Shown here one piece after another: positions 48,397 to 58,728 of a DNA stretch of 64,000 nucleotides; the first letter of the stretch is position 1, and each line of letters starts with the position of its first letter. The translations under genes were made by a program, and so were the position numbers. The notes under the pieces were generated by a model. The model worked only from the letters and a program-made list of their open reading frames with translations. It was not told the DNA's origin and made no database searches. Origin of the DNA: Entrophospora sp. SA101 (taxonomy: Eukaryota; Glomeromycota; Glomeromycetes; Entrophosporales; Entrophosporaceae); NCBI GenBank assembly GCA_958430865.1, contig CAUDNR010002391.1:1-64000 (forward strand), read 5' to 3'.

Positions 48397-49503
48397 TTAC
48401 TGGAAGATTTCAGCAAGTTCTGCAAATTGATTAATTAAAGTTTTTAACATTTTCGTTATTTTCATCCGATCACCCTTAAAGTGTGACCAACCATTTTTCA
48501 TCGGTGAGCCACTGACTTCAGTAACGGAGAACTCTTCATTTTCTCCTCTCGATGAAATAATAGTATCAATTTTTTTTCCAGTGGATCGGCATTCATCGTC
48601 TGCTTTTTGGGAATTACTATCTTTTGCGCTTGCTTTGAGGCAAGTCTCTCCATATGAAACATACCAGTATTTTTTATTTTTTAAGTAGAGGTTGCCAAGA
48701 ATCGGGGCTAACACATTAATTATATATGTTCCCTCGGACATTGGATCAAGAAGCAAATTTACATCTTCCATTAATTTTATCCTATATAATGTTGGCTCAT
48801 TGGCCTCATCACACTTCTCAATGAAGGTCAAGTAAATATATACTCACATGTGACCCACGAGATTCAATGCAAATTACTTCTCAAATGAAGTAATATCATC
48901 ATCATCTTTCTGTTGTTTAAGCTTCTCTTTGGTCTTTTTGATATCGCGATCAATAATGTTGTCCAGGAGCAACTTAATATAATGCTCCGTATCGTCTTCT
49001 ATTTTTTTCTCCTTCCTTCATAGATCATTGAGCATTTGCTCTACAATATTTTCATTTAATGTTCCCAAGAAACCATCTTTATTGTTACCATTGAAGAATA
49101 TGACATTGTAATATTCCGATCTCGTTTTTGGCGGGTTCTTTTCCAGCTGATATTTTGTGAGACATTCCCTGATACGAATCCTTTTATAGCTGGCTCAAAA
49201 GGAACCAAGCACGGTTATGACGCAGAAGAAGAGGGCGACAATGAATATAATGCAGATCAGACGGTTGTTGGTGGCAAAAGTACCGATTGGGTTATAAATG
49301 GGATTCGATTCTGGTCGTTTATGGATGTGTATTGGGAAAGTATCATATAGTGAACTTTCATTTTCTTCATCATCTTCCCATGTAATAATGTTGAACTGAT
49401 ATACGTTGTATAGTATTAGGCCTTCACTTACGTATGATCTCGCAATTTCTTGCTGAATCACCTTCGATTGGGATCCAGCTTCCTGGGCTGTGGTACACAA
49501 CAA
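48397..49503 (-). pseudogene. degenerate paralogue A of a duplicated gene family
   Basis: On the minus strand, order preserved relative to paralogue B: N-terminal region with LYDTFPIHIHKRP (about 49330); an inverted block (49182-49300); then RECLTKYQLEKNPPKTRSEY and VIFFNGNNKDGFLGTLNENI (in-frame stop near 49020); LLLDNIIDRDI; then, after a likely intron, the exon 48831-48397 with KLMEDVNLLLDPMSEGTY, NKKYWYVSYGETCLKASAKD, KIDTIISSRGENEEFSVTEV and HFKGDRMKITKMLK. The D...E...E pattern in the last exon (KIDTII, EEFSVTEVSG) vaguely recalls PD-(D/E)XK nuclease-like folds, but this is inference. The stop and the inversion show this copy is dead in its middle part, though the last exon is well preserved. 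Confidence 0.65.
49182..49300 (+). other. 119-bp intragenic inversion
   Basis: The plus strand here reads GTKHGYDAEEEGDNEYNADQ then TVVGGKSTDWVINGIR. This matches paralogue B minus-strand residues (TEEDDEEFGADLMIVGGKDT, KWIVNGIQI). The flanking parts of paralogue A are on the minus strand. The segment is bounded by CGAATCC at 49175-49181 and GGATTCG at 49301-49307, a 7-bp inverted pair, and re-inverting it restores the NGIRIRECL continuity seen in paralogue B. Confidence 0.8.
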
Positions 49504-49889
49504 CTCGGCCTAGTAAAGCGTAGCACTAATTAGAAGAGGAAAGAAGGGCATAATGCTATGTTTAACAAGGTAGAGATATATGCTGAAATGCCACACGTTC
49601 GATCATCACATATTTCTTCTTTTTAAAAATATTCTTTTCATTCTTAAAGACTGTTAGCTTTAACTTGGAAGTGGAAGAAAAAAGTTTGACGAAAGACAGA
49701 AAACCTGATGAGAATCAATGACAATATGATACCTACCTTCTGCTTTTCCTGGATGATGGCATACCAAAAACAACTAACACGTTCTCCATTGACCTCATTC
49801 TAACATAACAAAATGTGTAAAAATTAATATACGACCAGCATGTGTAAACAATTGAGTACATCAAAATTGTTGAACGTTGTGATGTGATG

Positions 49890-50200
49890 TGGTGGCCAAC
49901 ATCGAACATGATAGTTCATCAACGACTTGACCTGGAATAGTTATATCACTCATTCAGAATTTCAAGCACTGTAATGTGGTTTAACGTGATAGTCAACTTG
50001 GGTATCTGCTTCCAAGCCCACCTTCACCCACAGTAATGAGTACTAGCAGGTAAAAGATGGCCAACATCGAACATGATATTTCAACAACAACCTGACCTAT
50101 AACAATGATGTCCTGTTCAGATTGTCAAGCGCTGTGATGCTGGTTTAACACACACAGTCAAATTGGGATGCTAGTATACTTCAAGCCCACCTTTTATATT
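49890..50200. repeat. tandem duplication of about 135-bp unit
   Basis: The block at about 49893-50027 and the block at about 50067-50197 share GGCCAACATCGAACATGATA, then CAACGACTTGACCT/CAACAACCTGACCT, TCAAGC(A/G)CTGT(A/G)ATG, GGTTTAAC and CTTCAAGCCCACCTT. They are separated by about 40 bp. They lie upstream of paralogue A. No comparable block was noticed upstream of paralogue B. Confidence 0.75.
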
Positions 50201-50620
50201 ACAGAAATAACTGATGAGATAATAATATATTTATGATAAATGAATGATACAATCGATGATACAACTGCTGAGATAATAAAATATTAATGCATTATTCATG
50301 ATAAATCATCAAATGATTAAAGCAAAAAGAAGTTCTCTTACATCAGATATTTTATTACAAATAATCATTTTGCTAATATTAAATCACACATTACTAAAAT
50401 AGTAATTATGACCCTTCACATAATGAAATATCACGTGAGGCCGACTTATCATGCATGATTAATTTAATTATACTTGGGCAAGTGATTGACCGAATTGGCG
50501 CTTATTGTGACTTTATATAGATCAACTGATTTATCAAATTTTTTTAAATAGTAAAAATCGAGTTTACATATGTATATAATTTAATATATAACTACATTTA
50601 AGCAACACACCTTACAGAAA

Positions 50621-51965
50621 ATGGATGTCAAACAAAACTTATCTCAAACATCTTCTAGTAGCGGATGTAAAGATAAAAGGAGAAAGGTACAATATTGTGA
50701 TTTAGAAGGCCAAGCTGATGTTATCTGTGATTTTAAAATTAATAATGCTTTTATAGTATCTGATAAAAGTCACTATTCCAGATATTAACAAACATTTAAA
50801 TTTGATCGAAAAAGCATTATGTAGAAGACATTATTATAAATTAATTTTAATGCTAAAAAATCAAAATAACTAACACTTGTTCACATCCCAAGCATGATAT
50901 TTATCTTTCTACAGCACAAAAAGAAGAAAAAATTACATTCCTAAAAGCATCTAGACAATTAATTAATTATTTTAAATTATCAGAGACAACAATGATATGT
51001 CATCACTGTTTGTATAAGACTGATAATGATCCGGAATATTTAGATTCACCTGATTATCAATTGCCAACTCAAAAAATGTTAAAATGAAAATATTCAGAAA
51101 TTTCAAAATAGAACATATGTTTTATTTGATGATATTTTTTATTCTGAGGCAGAATTTCAACAATTAGAGTCTGCATATCATGAAGTGTATGCAGAACTTG
51201 ACAAAGCAAAACTAGGTAAATAATTAATTATCATTCTAATTTTTACATACCATTATATTATTAATAATAATAATATTTATTATTATTGAACAAAATATAT
51301 CTTGAAAAATTTTTTTTTTAATAAATTGATAAATTACTTTATTGTCAATAATTATATTTAACTAGCTTATTTACTTTATTTTAGAAATGACACCTCTTAA
51401 TAAAAAAAACAAACTAATGGCAGGTGTATTGTATATAAGACAGATGGTGAATAATGAAAAACTCATTTTAGAACCTGAATTTAATAAAACATTGGAAGCA
51501 GCTGAACCAGCATTAAAAGGTTTCTTTAATCAACTTTATTCTGGAACAAACCCAAAAGATAAAAATAATATGACTAATGAAAAAAATAAAAAAAAGATTA
51601 GTTATTTTCTGGCAGGTTTGAATAATAAACTCATCAATGGAATTAAAGCTGAAATTGGATACATATTAGATGGTGCAGGTGCATCATCTTCAGCAATTGA
51701 AACATTTGCAGGAGCAGGTATAAGCATTAGACGTGAGACAGTAATGAGGCATAAAAAAAAGCAAGAAAATACTCATAATGATACTGTTAGCTCCTTTGTA
51801 TTAGAACATGCAAGGATAATGCTTATGAATTTTAACTTAGTTGTAATTTAATTTAATGAATTTGATGTAGATGGATGATTTTATGGTGGCCAATTTTGAT
51901 GATTATCATAACATCCATACTATATGTCATGGTGATACAACAACATCCTCAGATGTTCACCACTT
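50621..51965 (+). pseudogene. broken multi-exon gene of unknown family
   Basis: From ATG 50621 the frame reads MDVKQNLSQTSSSSGCKDKR...YCDLEGQADVICDFKINNAF and stops at SRY. Later blocks in other frames read QKEEKITFLKASRQLINYFK and MICHHCLYKTDNDPEYLDSP (CHHC pair), then RTYVLFDD and EAEFQQLESAYHEVYAELDK. A normal intron (51219-51384) leads to the exon 51387-51851: MTPLNKKNKLMAGVLYIRQM, LKGFFNQLYSGTNPKDKN, LNGIKAEIGYILDGAGASSS-like text and ETFAGAGISIRRETVMRHKK. After another frameshift come DDYHNIHTICHGDTTTSS and DVHHFTK, up to 51965. At least four disruptions occur. The strong coding signal suggests a recently decayed dispersed family. It lies between and antiparallel to paralogues A and B. 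Confidence 0.65.
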
Positions 51966-51974
51966 TACTAAAAG

Positions 51975-53050
51975 CAGTTCCATATGATAATTACACATTG
52001 ATAAAAATGTCTACAATCTTCTTTTTGTGAATTTCTATCTTTTGCACTTGCTTTGAGACAAGTTTTGCCATAAGATGCACACCAATATCTCTTATTTTTA
52101 ACAAAAAATTCATTGAGAATGGTGCTAGGACTAGGGTTTGTATTCATGAATATCATAAAGGGGTCACACAGGGTCACACACTATTAAAATCAAGTGATCA
52201 ACTCATATTTTAAGGGATTTTTTGCTGTTTTAATAGTGTGTAACCCCCTTAATGATATTCATGATATTCATGAATAAAAACACTAGCTAGGATACTATTA
52301 GTATATGTGCCTTCTGACATTGGATCAAGTAATAAATTGATGTCTTCCATTAGCCTCACCCTATAAATATGAATTAGTCTCATTAGTTTGCAACCATATT
52401 TCTCAATGAGGATTAAGAAACATAAACTCACACATGTCTTATGAAATTCAATGCAAATTCATTTTCAAATAAAGTAGTATCTTCTTCCTTTATTTGTTTT
52501 GAGTTTTTCCTTTGCTCTTTTTATATCATGATCAATGATATTATCTAACAGCAATTTGATTTCACTTTCCACAGTATTTTCAGTTTCTTTCTTACTTATA
52601 TTACTGAGCATCTGTGTTATGATACTTTCATCCAATGTCTCTAAAAACCCATCTTTATTAGAATTGAAAAATATAACACCATAATATTCTGGCCTTGTTT
52701 TTGGCAGATTCTTCTTCGACTGGTATTCTGTGAGACATTTCTTGATTTGAATTCCATTTACAATCCATTTAGTGTCTTTCCCACCAACAATCATTAGATC
52801 TGCACCAAATTCTTCATCATCTTCCTCGGTCTCAAAACTACATTTTTTCCCTTGTTGATTTGCTAGAAATGGGCCTAGTAAAGGTTTTTTATAAATATTT
52901 ATTGGTAAAGTATCATAGTGTAAATTTTCTTTCTCTTTTGAATTTTCTGGTGTAATAGTTTGCTCTGGTGTACAAATATCAGCTTTGTCATAAACCTGAT
53001 CATAAAAGAAAACAGTTAGTTCATTATAATTAACATTAAAAGCCAATAGG
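51975..53050 (-). pseudogene. degenerate paralogue B of the duplicated gene family
   Basis: The main exon at 53046-52465 encodes NVNYNELTVFFYDQVYDKAD, TLPINIYKKP, EEFGADLMIVGGKDTKWIVN, QIKKCLTEYQSKKNLPKTRP, VIFFNSNKDGFLETLDESI and LLLDNIIDHDIKRAKEKL. After KTNK a frame change leads to DTTLFENEFALNFIRH and a GTGTGA donor. The next exon reads YRVRLMEDINLLLDPMSEGT, interrupted by a MITE at 52141-52275, then LNEFFVKNKRYWCASYGKTC and LKASAKDRNSQK. It is truncated soon after and lacks the SVTEVSG block present in paralogue A. Order and identity to paralogue A show an old duplication of the same gene. Confidence 0.65.
52141..52275. mobile_element. 135-bp foldback MITE inside paralogue B
   Basis: Inverted arms of about 45 bp start TATTCATGAATATCAT on both sides, followed by AAGGGG and then CACACACTATTAAAA (left) or TACACACTATTAAAA (right, reverse complement). 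Each arm has a small internal duplication (GGGTCACACA left, GAATATCAT right). It splits the coding exon of paralogue B, which resumes on both sides in alignment with paralogue A. Confidence 0.85.
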
Positions 53051-53059
53051 TTGTATTCT

Positions 53060-53945
53060 TATTGAACTCACATTATCAGTTTGTGTTTCTGACCTCTCGT
53101 AAGATGTATAACTTGAGATTTGCTTTTCTTGCACAATAGATAAGTCATTTGAAGGTGGTGGAGATCTGTTTTTCAAATTCTAGCATCCCTTCTTCCTAAA
53201 TCAAAATTAAGAAGTTTAGCAAAAGTATTTCCATATATAGTTTTGTAAAGACAACTTACCCATTGTAATTTGGATTTCCCATCAACTAATTTGGATTCAG
53301 TGTAAATGTCTCATAAATCCCAAAAGAGTTTTACCAACCTTGATTTTTTATCCACCTTAAAAAGATTATTATATATATAAGAAAAATGACAATCTCCTTG
53401 CTTTATATACAGATCTATTAAATAACCACAGATCTGTTAAATAATTGCAGAACCAACTATGGTCAATCATTCCACCCACAAGTTGACCATATGAGCTTTC
53501 CACCCAAAAACTACTACAGACAAGCCTTCCATCTTTCCTTTGCAAGCATACCACCCACAAAGTAGTCTGTGCAAGCATTCCACCTGCAAAGTAGTCCGTG
53601 CTTTCCATGAAAAGAAAAATGAACCATTAAATATGATCACCTTAAAATCACTTTTCAACTTCAAAACTATCTGACCAACTTCAGATTTTTCAGTGTAGTA
53701 CTCACTGATAGTATTTAGTTCACATTGGTAATGATAGTGCTCTGTAACTGAATCAACCAAATCACCTTCCAGGTGCCGGAAATCAAAAAACTTTCTGAGT
53801 GAAGGATTGTCAGTATCCTCCCAAAAAGCTACAATCAGAAAACGATGTTAATATAGTAAAGCATTAGCATAAAAAAGTGTATAGACGGTTTTCCTTACTA
53901 GGGTATTTAGAGCATTGAGACAATCGGGGTGAAGATGCATAATAT
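53060..53945 (-). pseudogene. upstream exon remnants of paralogue B or a related gene
   Basis: The minus strand from about 53830 reads FWEDTDNPSLRKFFDFRHLE, then a coding-like run with VDSVTEHYHYQCELNTISEY and VGQIVLKLKSDFKVIIFNGS, passing into a repeated low-quality segment. Two 27-bp near-copies (GCAAGCATTCCACC...AAAGTAGTC type) at about 53545-53600 encode that segment. The frame ends at 53467. It probably formed the N-terminal exon of the gene at 51975-53050, as orientation and spacing fit, but I could not connect the exons cleanly. Confidence 0.45.
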
Positions 53946-54065
53946 CAATGTGTTTAAAAAATTATTTTCGATACTATTTTTAGATTACGAATATTACGAA
54001 TTAATTTGTAAGACAAGAATTATTAACAGTCACAGTCAGACAAGATTTCACACGATCGACAAGTC

Positions 54066-54230
54066 TACTGTCATAGCCAGTGTTGTACATGGGACATGTC
54101 CGCCTAATATTGAGCGGACATGGACACTGTCCAAAAATGTCCGCGTAACAATTTGCCACGCGGATGTGTCCGCTCATTTTCTTAAATGTCCCGGACTGTC
54201 CGGGACCAGTAGTACAAACCACAAGTTAAA
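54066..54230. mobile_element. G/C-rich palindromic MITE, hAT-like ends
   Basis: A G/C island in very AT-rich DNA starts CAGTGTTGTACATGGGACAT, followed by GTCCGCC. Its far end (reverse complement) reads GGTTTGTACTACTGGTCCCG and then GACAGTCCGGGAC, so the ends are imperfect inverted repeats. The interior contains several nested palindromes of GGACATGTCC, GCGGACA and CCCGGACTGTCCGGG type. The CAGTGTTGT end resembles hAT elements. Target duplication is not clear. Confidence 0.55.
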
Positions 54231-54429
54231 CGTGAGAAAATGCCTTTACCACCTTTATTAACTCAACATATTATTAAAACAATATAAAACTAAACCAAAT
54301 CGATTCAAAAATGTTTTGTAAACATGCGTTGAAAAATTAGGAGAGGAGGAAGGGAAGAAAAAATGGTTTCCAAACAAAAAGGATCGAATAATTCGGCATT
54401 TAATTAATTAAATGATTCTATATTAATAA

Positions 54430-55500
54430 TTTAGAGCCTTGCTTTGACAGACTCTAAACCAATTAGACATTATCCCGGAAGAAATAGAGAGAATGTTGAA
54501 AGCTGGATTTATTCGTGAATCAAATAGTGATTATGTTTCATGAGTAGTGTTGGCAGAAAAGAAGATAATGAATTACGGTTCTGTGTAGATTATTGAGATC
54601 TGAATAAAAATACTAAAAAGGTTTCTTACCCATTACCTAGAATTGATGACATATTGAAAACATTGCACGAGTCACAATGGTTCTCTTCATTGGACTTGGC
54701 TAGTGGATATTAGCAATCAGAAATGAAACCCGAAGATATTCCTAAGACTGCCTTTATCACCCATTATGGATTATTTGAGTTCAGTGTAATGCATCTTGGA
54801 TTAACTAACGTCCTTCGGGACATGCTGTGGAAACCAGTGGTAATATAATTGCGTGATGTAATATACACTTTAAGACATGAGAAGAATATCCACAACATTT
54901 GGAAATGTTTTCAAATGTATCAAGATAGCTGGATTGAAATTAAGTCCAAAGAAAAATTTTTAGGACATATAATAATAGAAAAGGATGGAATAAAAATGGA
55001 CTCGGCAAAAATATAAAAGGTAGAAAACTTTCCTATACCAATTAATGTCGCTCGAGTACTTTGAACACCCTTAACAGAACTCTTGAAGAAAAGAGAAACA
55101 AGAAGATTTAAGAATACAGTTGACCACAGAACCAATCCTAACTAGAAGAAACCATTCGTATTAGCAACTGATGCTTCAAATTTTGCATTAAGAGCTATCC
55201 TAGCACAAGTAGATGATCATGGAGACGAAAAAGTAATTACTTATACTGGGAGAAAAGAATTATTCAGTTATGGAACTAGAATGTCTCGGGATCATTTGGA
55301 CAATTAGACATTTTCACTCTTATATTAGCGGATCATAATTAATTACAGATCATGCAACGTTATGTCAACAACTGTTCTTGGATAGTCTTTTAGAGGAAGA
55401 TACAATTTTCATTTTGCAGGAACTCAATTCTGATAGAGTGATGTTATCGGAATTAGAATTCAACACTGGCTCGTTGACCGAAAACATTCTAGTTCTGAAT
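54430..55500 (+). mobile_element. Ty3/gypsy retrotransposon relic (RT and RNase H)
   Basis: Decayed pol sequence. DIIPEEIERMLKAGFIRESN and VVLAEKK match the reverse transcriptase N-terminus, followed by RFCVDY, YPLPRIDDILKTLHESQWFS, SLDLASGY and [20 protein letters not shown]. The YADD region is missing or scrambled at about 54800-54880. Then IAGLKLSPKKNF, GHIIIEKDGIKMDSAKI, and the RNase H part KPFVLATDASNFALRAILAQ and KVITYTGRKELF follow. Many stops and frameshifts interrupt it and no LTR was found, so it is an old internal fragment. Confidence 0.88.
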
Positions 55501-55800
55501 TGAATTATTTTATTTTATGTATGCATTGCATTTCCGATTGTTATATTGTCAAATTCGATGTACTTGAAAAATAACTTTGTGATAAAATTTAATAAATATT
55601 AACTAAAAAATTAATTTCGACTAAATAAGATAAACCAAACAAAATTATTCGCTAATAAAACTAACTCGTTAGTAATAACCAGTCTGATAAATTTACGTTT
55701 GTTAATATTAATTAACCATTTAAAATTTCTTTTATTATAATTCACATTGATCAATGTAATTAATTACACAAGCATGACTGGGATAAAATTGCATCGTATG
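55500..55800. other. intergenic
   Basis: AT-rich spacer between the gypsy relic and the zinc-finger gene. The frame at 55747-55935 is antisense to the last zinc fingers and is discounted. Confidence 0.5.
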
Positions 55801-55803
55801 AGT

Positions 55804-56698
55804 TTAACTTTGTCGTTCATAATGATCTCTATATTTATGTTCATTAAGTTCATGTTTGGTAACAAATTGTTCGTCACATCCAAATACATTACATGGATGA
55901 TTCTTTATTCCATGATAAAATCTTTTGTGTCTTAGTAAATCTCCTCTTCGAAAAAACGCTTTTACACATCCTAAACATTCGCATTTGAATTTTTTATTCC
56001 AAGATGATGTTTTGCATGTATTTGAAAATCACCTTTTCGATAAAAAGCACTTGTACATCCCGGATATTCACATTTGAAATTTCTTATTCCAAAATGATGT
56101 TTTGTATGAATTGTTAATCCTCCTTTTTCACGAAATGCTTTGCCACATCCTGGATATTCACACTTGAAATTTTTTATTCCAAGATGAATACTATTATTGT
56201 GTTTATGTAAATTACTTTTATTGGAAAATACTTTGTCACATCCTCGGTATTCACATTTGTAATTTTTTATTGCAAGATGATGACATTTCGTGTGTCTTAG
56301 TAAATCTTCTTTTCGATAAAACATTTTTACACATCCTTGATATTCACATTTGAAATTTCTTATTCCAGTGACGTTTTGTATGTATATATATAGTAATAAA
56401 TTACTTTTTTTACAATATGATTTGTCACATCCTGGATACTCGCATTTGAAATTTTTGTTACTGCGAATTTTACTATGTTTGTTAAGTGTAAATCTAGACT
56501 TGTAAAATTTACCGCTGCACAAAAAAATCTATTGTTACTTTTATTTTTATTTACCATCCTCATTGCCAAGATTATTATTATAATCTTATCTTCATATATT
56601 TCAATTTCACTATCACCATTTGAATCATATTCACTTAAATTCTCATTATTATTATTGTTATTATGATGATTTTTTGTTTTTATCATCATTATTATCAA
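55804..56698 (-). pseudogene. tandem C2H2 zinc-finger gene with frameshifts
   Basis: The minus strand has an N-rich acidic leader (from 56698), then a change of frame at a T7 run (about 56515-56522), then fingers with the linker (GI)(K/R)NFKCEYPGC. Recognisable fingers start CSGKFYKSRF, CEYPGCDKSY, CEYQGCVKMF, CEYRGCDKVF, CEYPGCGKAF and CEYPGCTSAF (56522-55985). Finger two has lost its first histidine. Near 55985 one base is missing in GIKNFKCE, so the frame stops at 55971, while the next frame continues with CECLGCVKAF and CNVFGCDEQFVTKH to a stop at 55804. The pattern is TFIIIA-like in spacing. Two single-base disruptions suggest a young pseudogene or sequence errors. Confidence 0.8.
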
Positions 56699-56929
56699 TA
56701 TATACCCAACAATCTATTAAAACAACCAAATATGAATATAAATAAATAAAAATAACACGAACTTATTAATTTTTTTAAAAAAATTAATATACACGTATAC
56801 CATTTAAATTCATTTTTTAAAAACAAAATATGGATAATTGGATAAATTAAAATACTAAATAAATATCACACATTATAAAGGCATCTGACTACTAATTATT
56901 ATCCTTCAATCCAAATTTTGAAGTTCAGA

Positions 56930-57300
56930 TTTGGTGCAAGGTGTGTGCTTGTAAAATTACTTCATTGGCAAAACGCTCTGGATATCCACATTTGAAATTG
57001 TTTTATTCCCAAGATAATGTATATAGAAAGGGACCAAATGACAAAGAAAGTCTGAATGAAATTTTGAATTTTCTCAAGCGTAATGGGTATAGTTTCTAAG
57101 CTCAAAATGTTCTTTGTTAAAAATTGTTGGAAGTTACGTTTGGTCCCCTTTCTATAAAAAAATATCCATGACAAAATGTTTTTGCACATCTGATTTATTC
57201 AAGATGATGTTTTGTGTGTCACTATTTTGATAAAAAGCTTTTTGTACATCATGAATACTCACATTTGAAACGTTTTATTCCAAGATGACATCATTGAATT
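56930..57300 (-). pseudogene. extra zinc-finger fragments split by a MITE
   Basis: Single C2H2 finger remnants on the minus strand (GIKRFKCEYS at about 57255-57290 and GIKQFQMWIS with a frame change at 56970-57010) match the linker of the neighbouring gene. A palindromic element at 57013-57160 separates them. They look like a duplicated 5' part or a second, dead zinc-finger copy. Confidence 0.6.
57013..57160. mobile_element. about 148-bp MITE in zinc-finger remnant
   Basis: The ends are TATAGAAAGGGACCAAA and, inverted, TATAGAAAGGGGACCAAA (plus-strand TTTGGTCCCCTTTCTATA). The interior is AT-rich. The element is flanked by zinc-finger remnants on both sides. Confidence 0.75.
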
Positions 57301-57359
57301 AATACATTTAGAAAATTAACAGACAAGTGAATCTATTTATGAGAACAGAACAACCATGT

Positions 57360-58000
57360 TATTTATTGATGAAGATGAACAGATAGGAAAAAAGCCCTAA
57401 TGGTGCATTTAGCATGACCTTTGAGGGAATTAAGAGATTAGATAAAGGTGAAAAGCATCCGAAGATTACTTGTGGACAATTCTTAAATAATTTGTGGTTA
57501 TTATGAAAGTGTTGAATTAAATTTTATGCATACCAAATTCAATTATGATGGTAGTTTTAGATATCGAAAGACAACAATTGACCGTGTGGATTATAAACTT
57601 TATTTTAAAAAGTTGGAAAAATTTCAGCATTTTTTTTTTTGAACCATCTAATCCTGGTGTTGGTAAAAGCTCAGGGGATCATCTCCCACAAGGTCGTTTC
57701 ATAATTCTTTCCGAACCTTTTTTTTTTATCGCCCTACAAAAGTCGCAATACATAATTTTCATTGTGACTGCATTATTTTCAATTAACACATTATTATAAA
57801 TGTTCAAAGACAACAGTTTGATATACATTATTAAGTTTTCGAGTTCAGTGTTCAACAAACACAGCTCGAACTTGATGAAGCATTTCATCCCAGTCCATTT
57901 AGCAAAAAATGTCGTATCAGTTAAATCTAAGATGTAGCTTTTGGACGCACCATTCATAATTGGCAGGATAGAGTAAGCAATGGGCACAATATTTTAATGA
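57360..58000 (+). pseudogene. relic of the CGYYE/GHTK repeat family and flanking decay
   Basis: In one plus frame (about 57484-57650) the text CGYYESVELNFMHTKF and then KTTIDRVDYKLYFKKLEKFQ is seen, and the first block matches the relic at 15438-15620. Further on NPGVGKSSGDHLPQGRF appears in another frame. A minus-strand frame at 57679-57987 (with SKSYILDLTDTTFFAKWTGM) may be a separate relic. All are interrupted and I cannot name the parent element. Confidence 0.45.
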
Positions 58001-58403
58001 TAATCGCAAAATCATGTATTTGCCGGTCATTTGTGAGTTGTTTAATTTTATCTCGAAACTTAAAATCCAATTATTATGATTATTATTTTCCTGTGGGTTG
58101 GAATTGGATCAATATCAAAACAGTCATGAGCACATTTACTTATTACTTATCTTGTTTTACAATGATTTTCTGAGAAAAGGTTAGGGTCTTAATCTAGTCG
58201 CCTCAAAATAATATCTTTTGCATGCATAATGGAAATTTGATTTTATTGAGCAATAATTATTATTTATAATATCAACATTACTGTTTCATCCCCATGCTAC
58301 TGCCACCGTCTCTGCTTTTAATATACTACTTCTATTGAGACAATTATGTTTAAAGGTTAAAATAACGAAATGATATATCTATTAACGTTATTAGATAAAA
58401 TTA

Positions 58404-58531
58404 CCGTAAAGTCTGGAAAGATAGCATCCCCTTTTTACATATGTGTAACATTTTTTTAATATTGACGCTCAATTGTTTTAAAGTAGGGGGTGCTATCTTT
58501 CGGGGGGATGCTATCCTTCCAGACTTTACGG
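58404..58531. mobile_element. 128-bp MITE with CCGTAAAGTCTGGAAAG ends
   Basis: Terminal inverted repeats of about 28 bp (CCGTAAAGTCTGGAAAGATA followed by GCATCCCC, right end with one change) are flanked by TA on both sides (58402-58403 and 58532-58533). A third partial copy, GGGGTGCTATCTTTC, sits inside near the right end. TA duplication and structure fit a Tc1/mariner-type non-autonomous element. Confidence 0.88.
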
Positions 58532-58728
58532 TATTATTATCTTTGCCTGATTAATATATATATACTGTATATACACATATAATAGAGAGTAGAAAAAAGG
58601 ATGTAATTGATCAATCTAATTTAAACGAAAAAATATGCATTTAATTGACTAGTTATAATCTCTCAAATATAACTTTTTTTTGGAAAGAATTAATTCATTA
58701 TTATTGAAAGAAAAAAATTTTAAAGTAA

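Noticed and set aside
49195..49330. Transmembrane helix at the C-terminus of the 102-codon minus ORF (IIFIVALFFCVITVLG)
   Set aside because: It is created by reading the inverted block antisense; paralogue B shows the true sequence is acidic and soluble.
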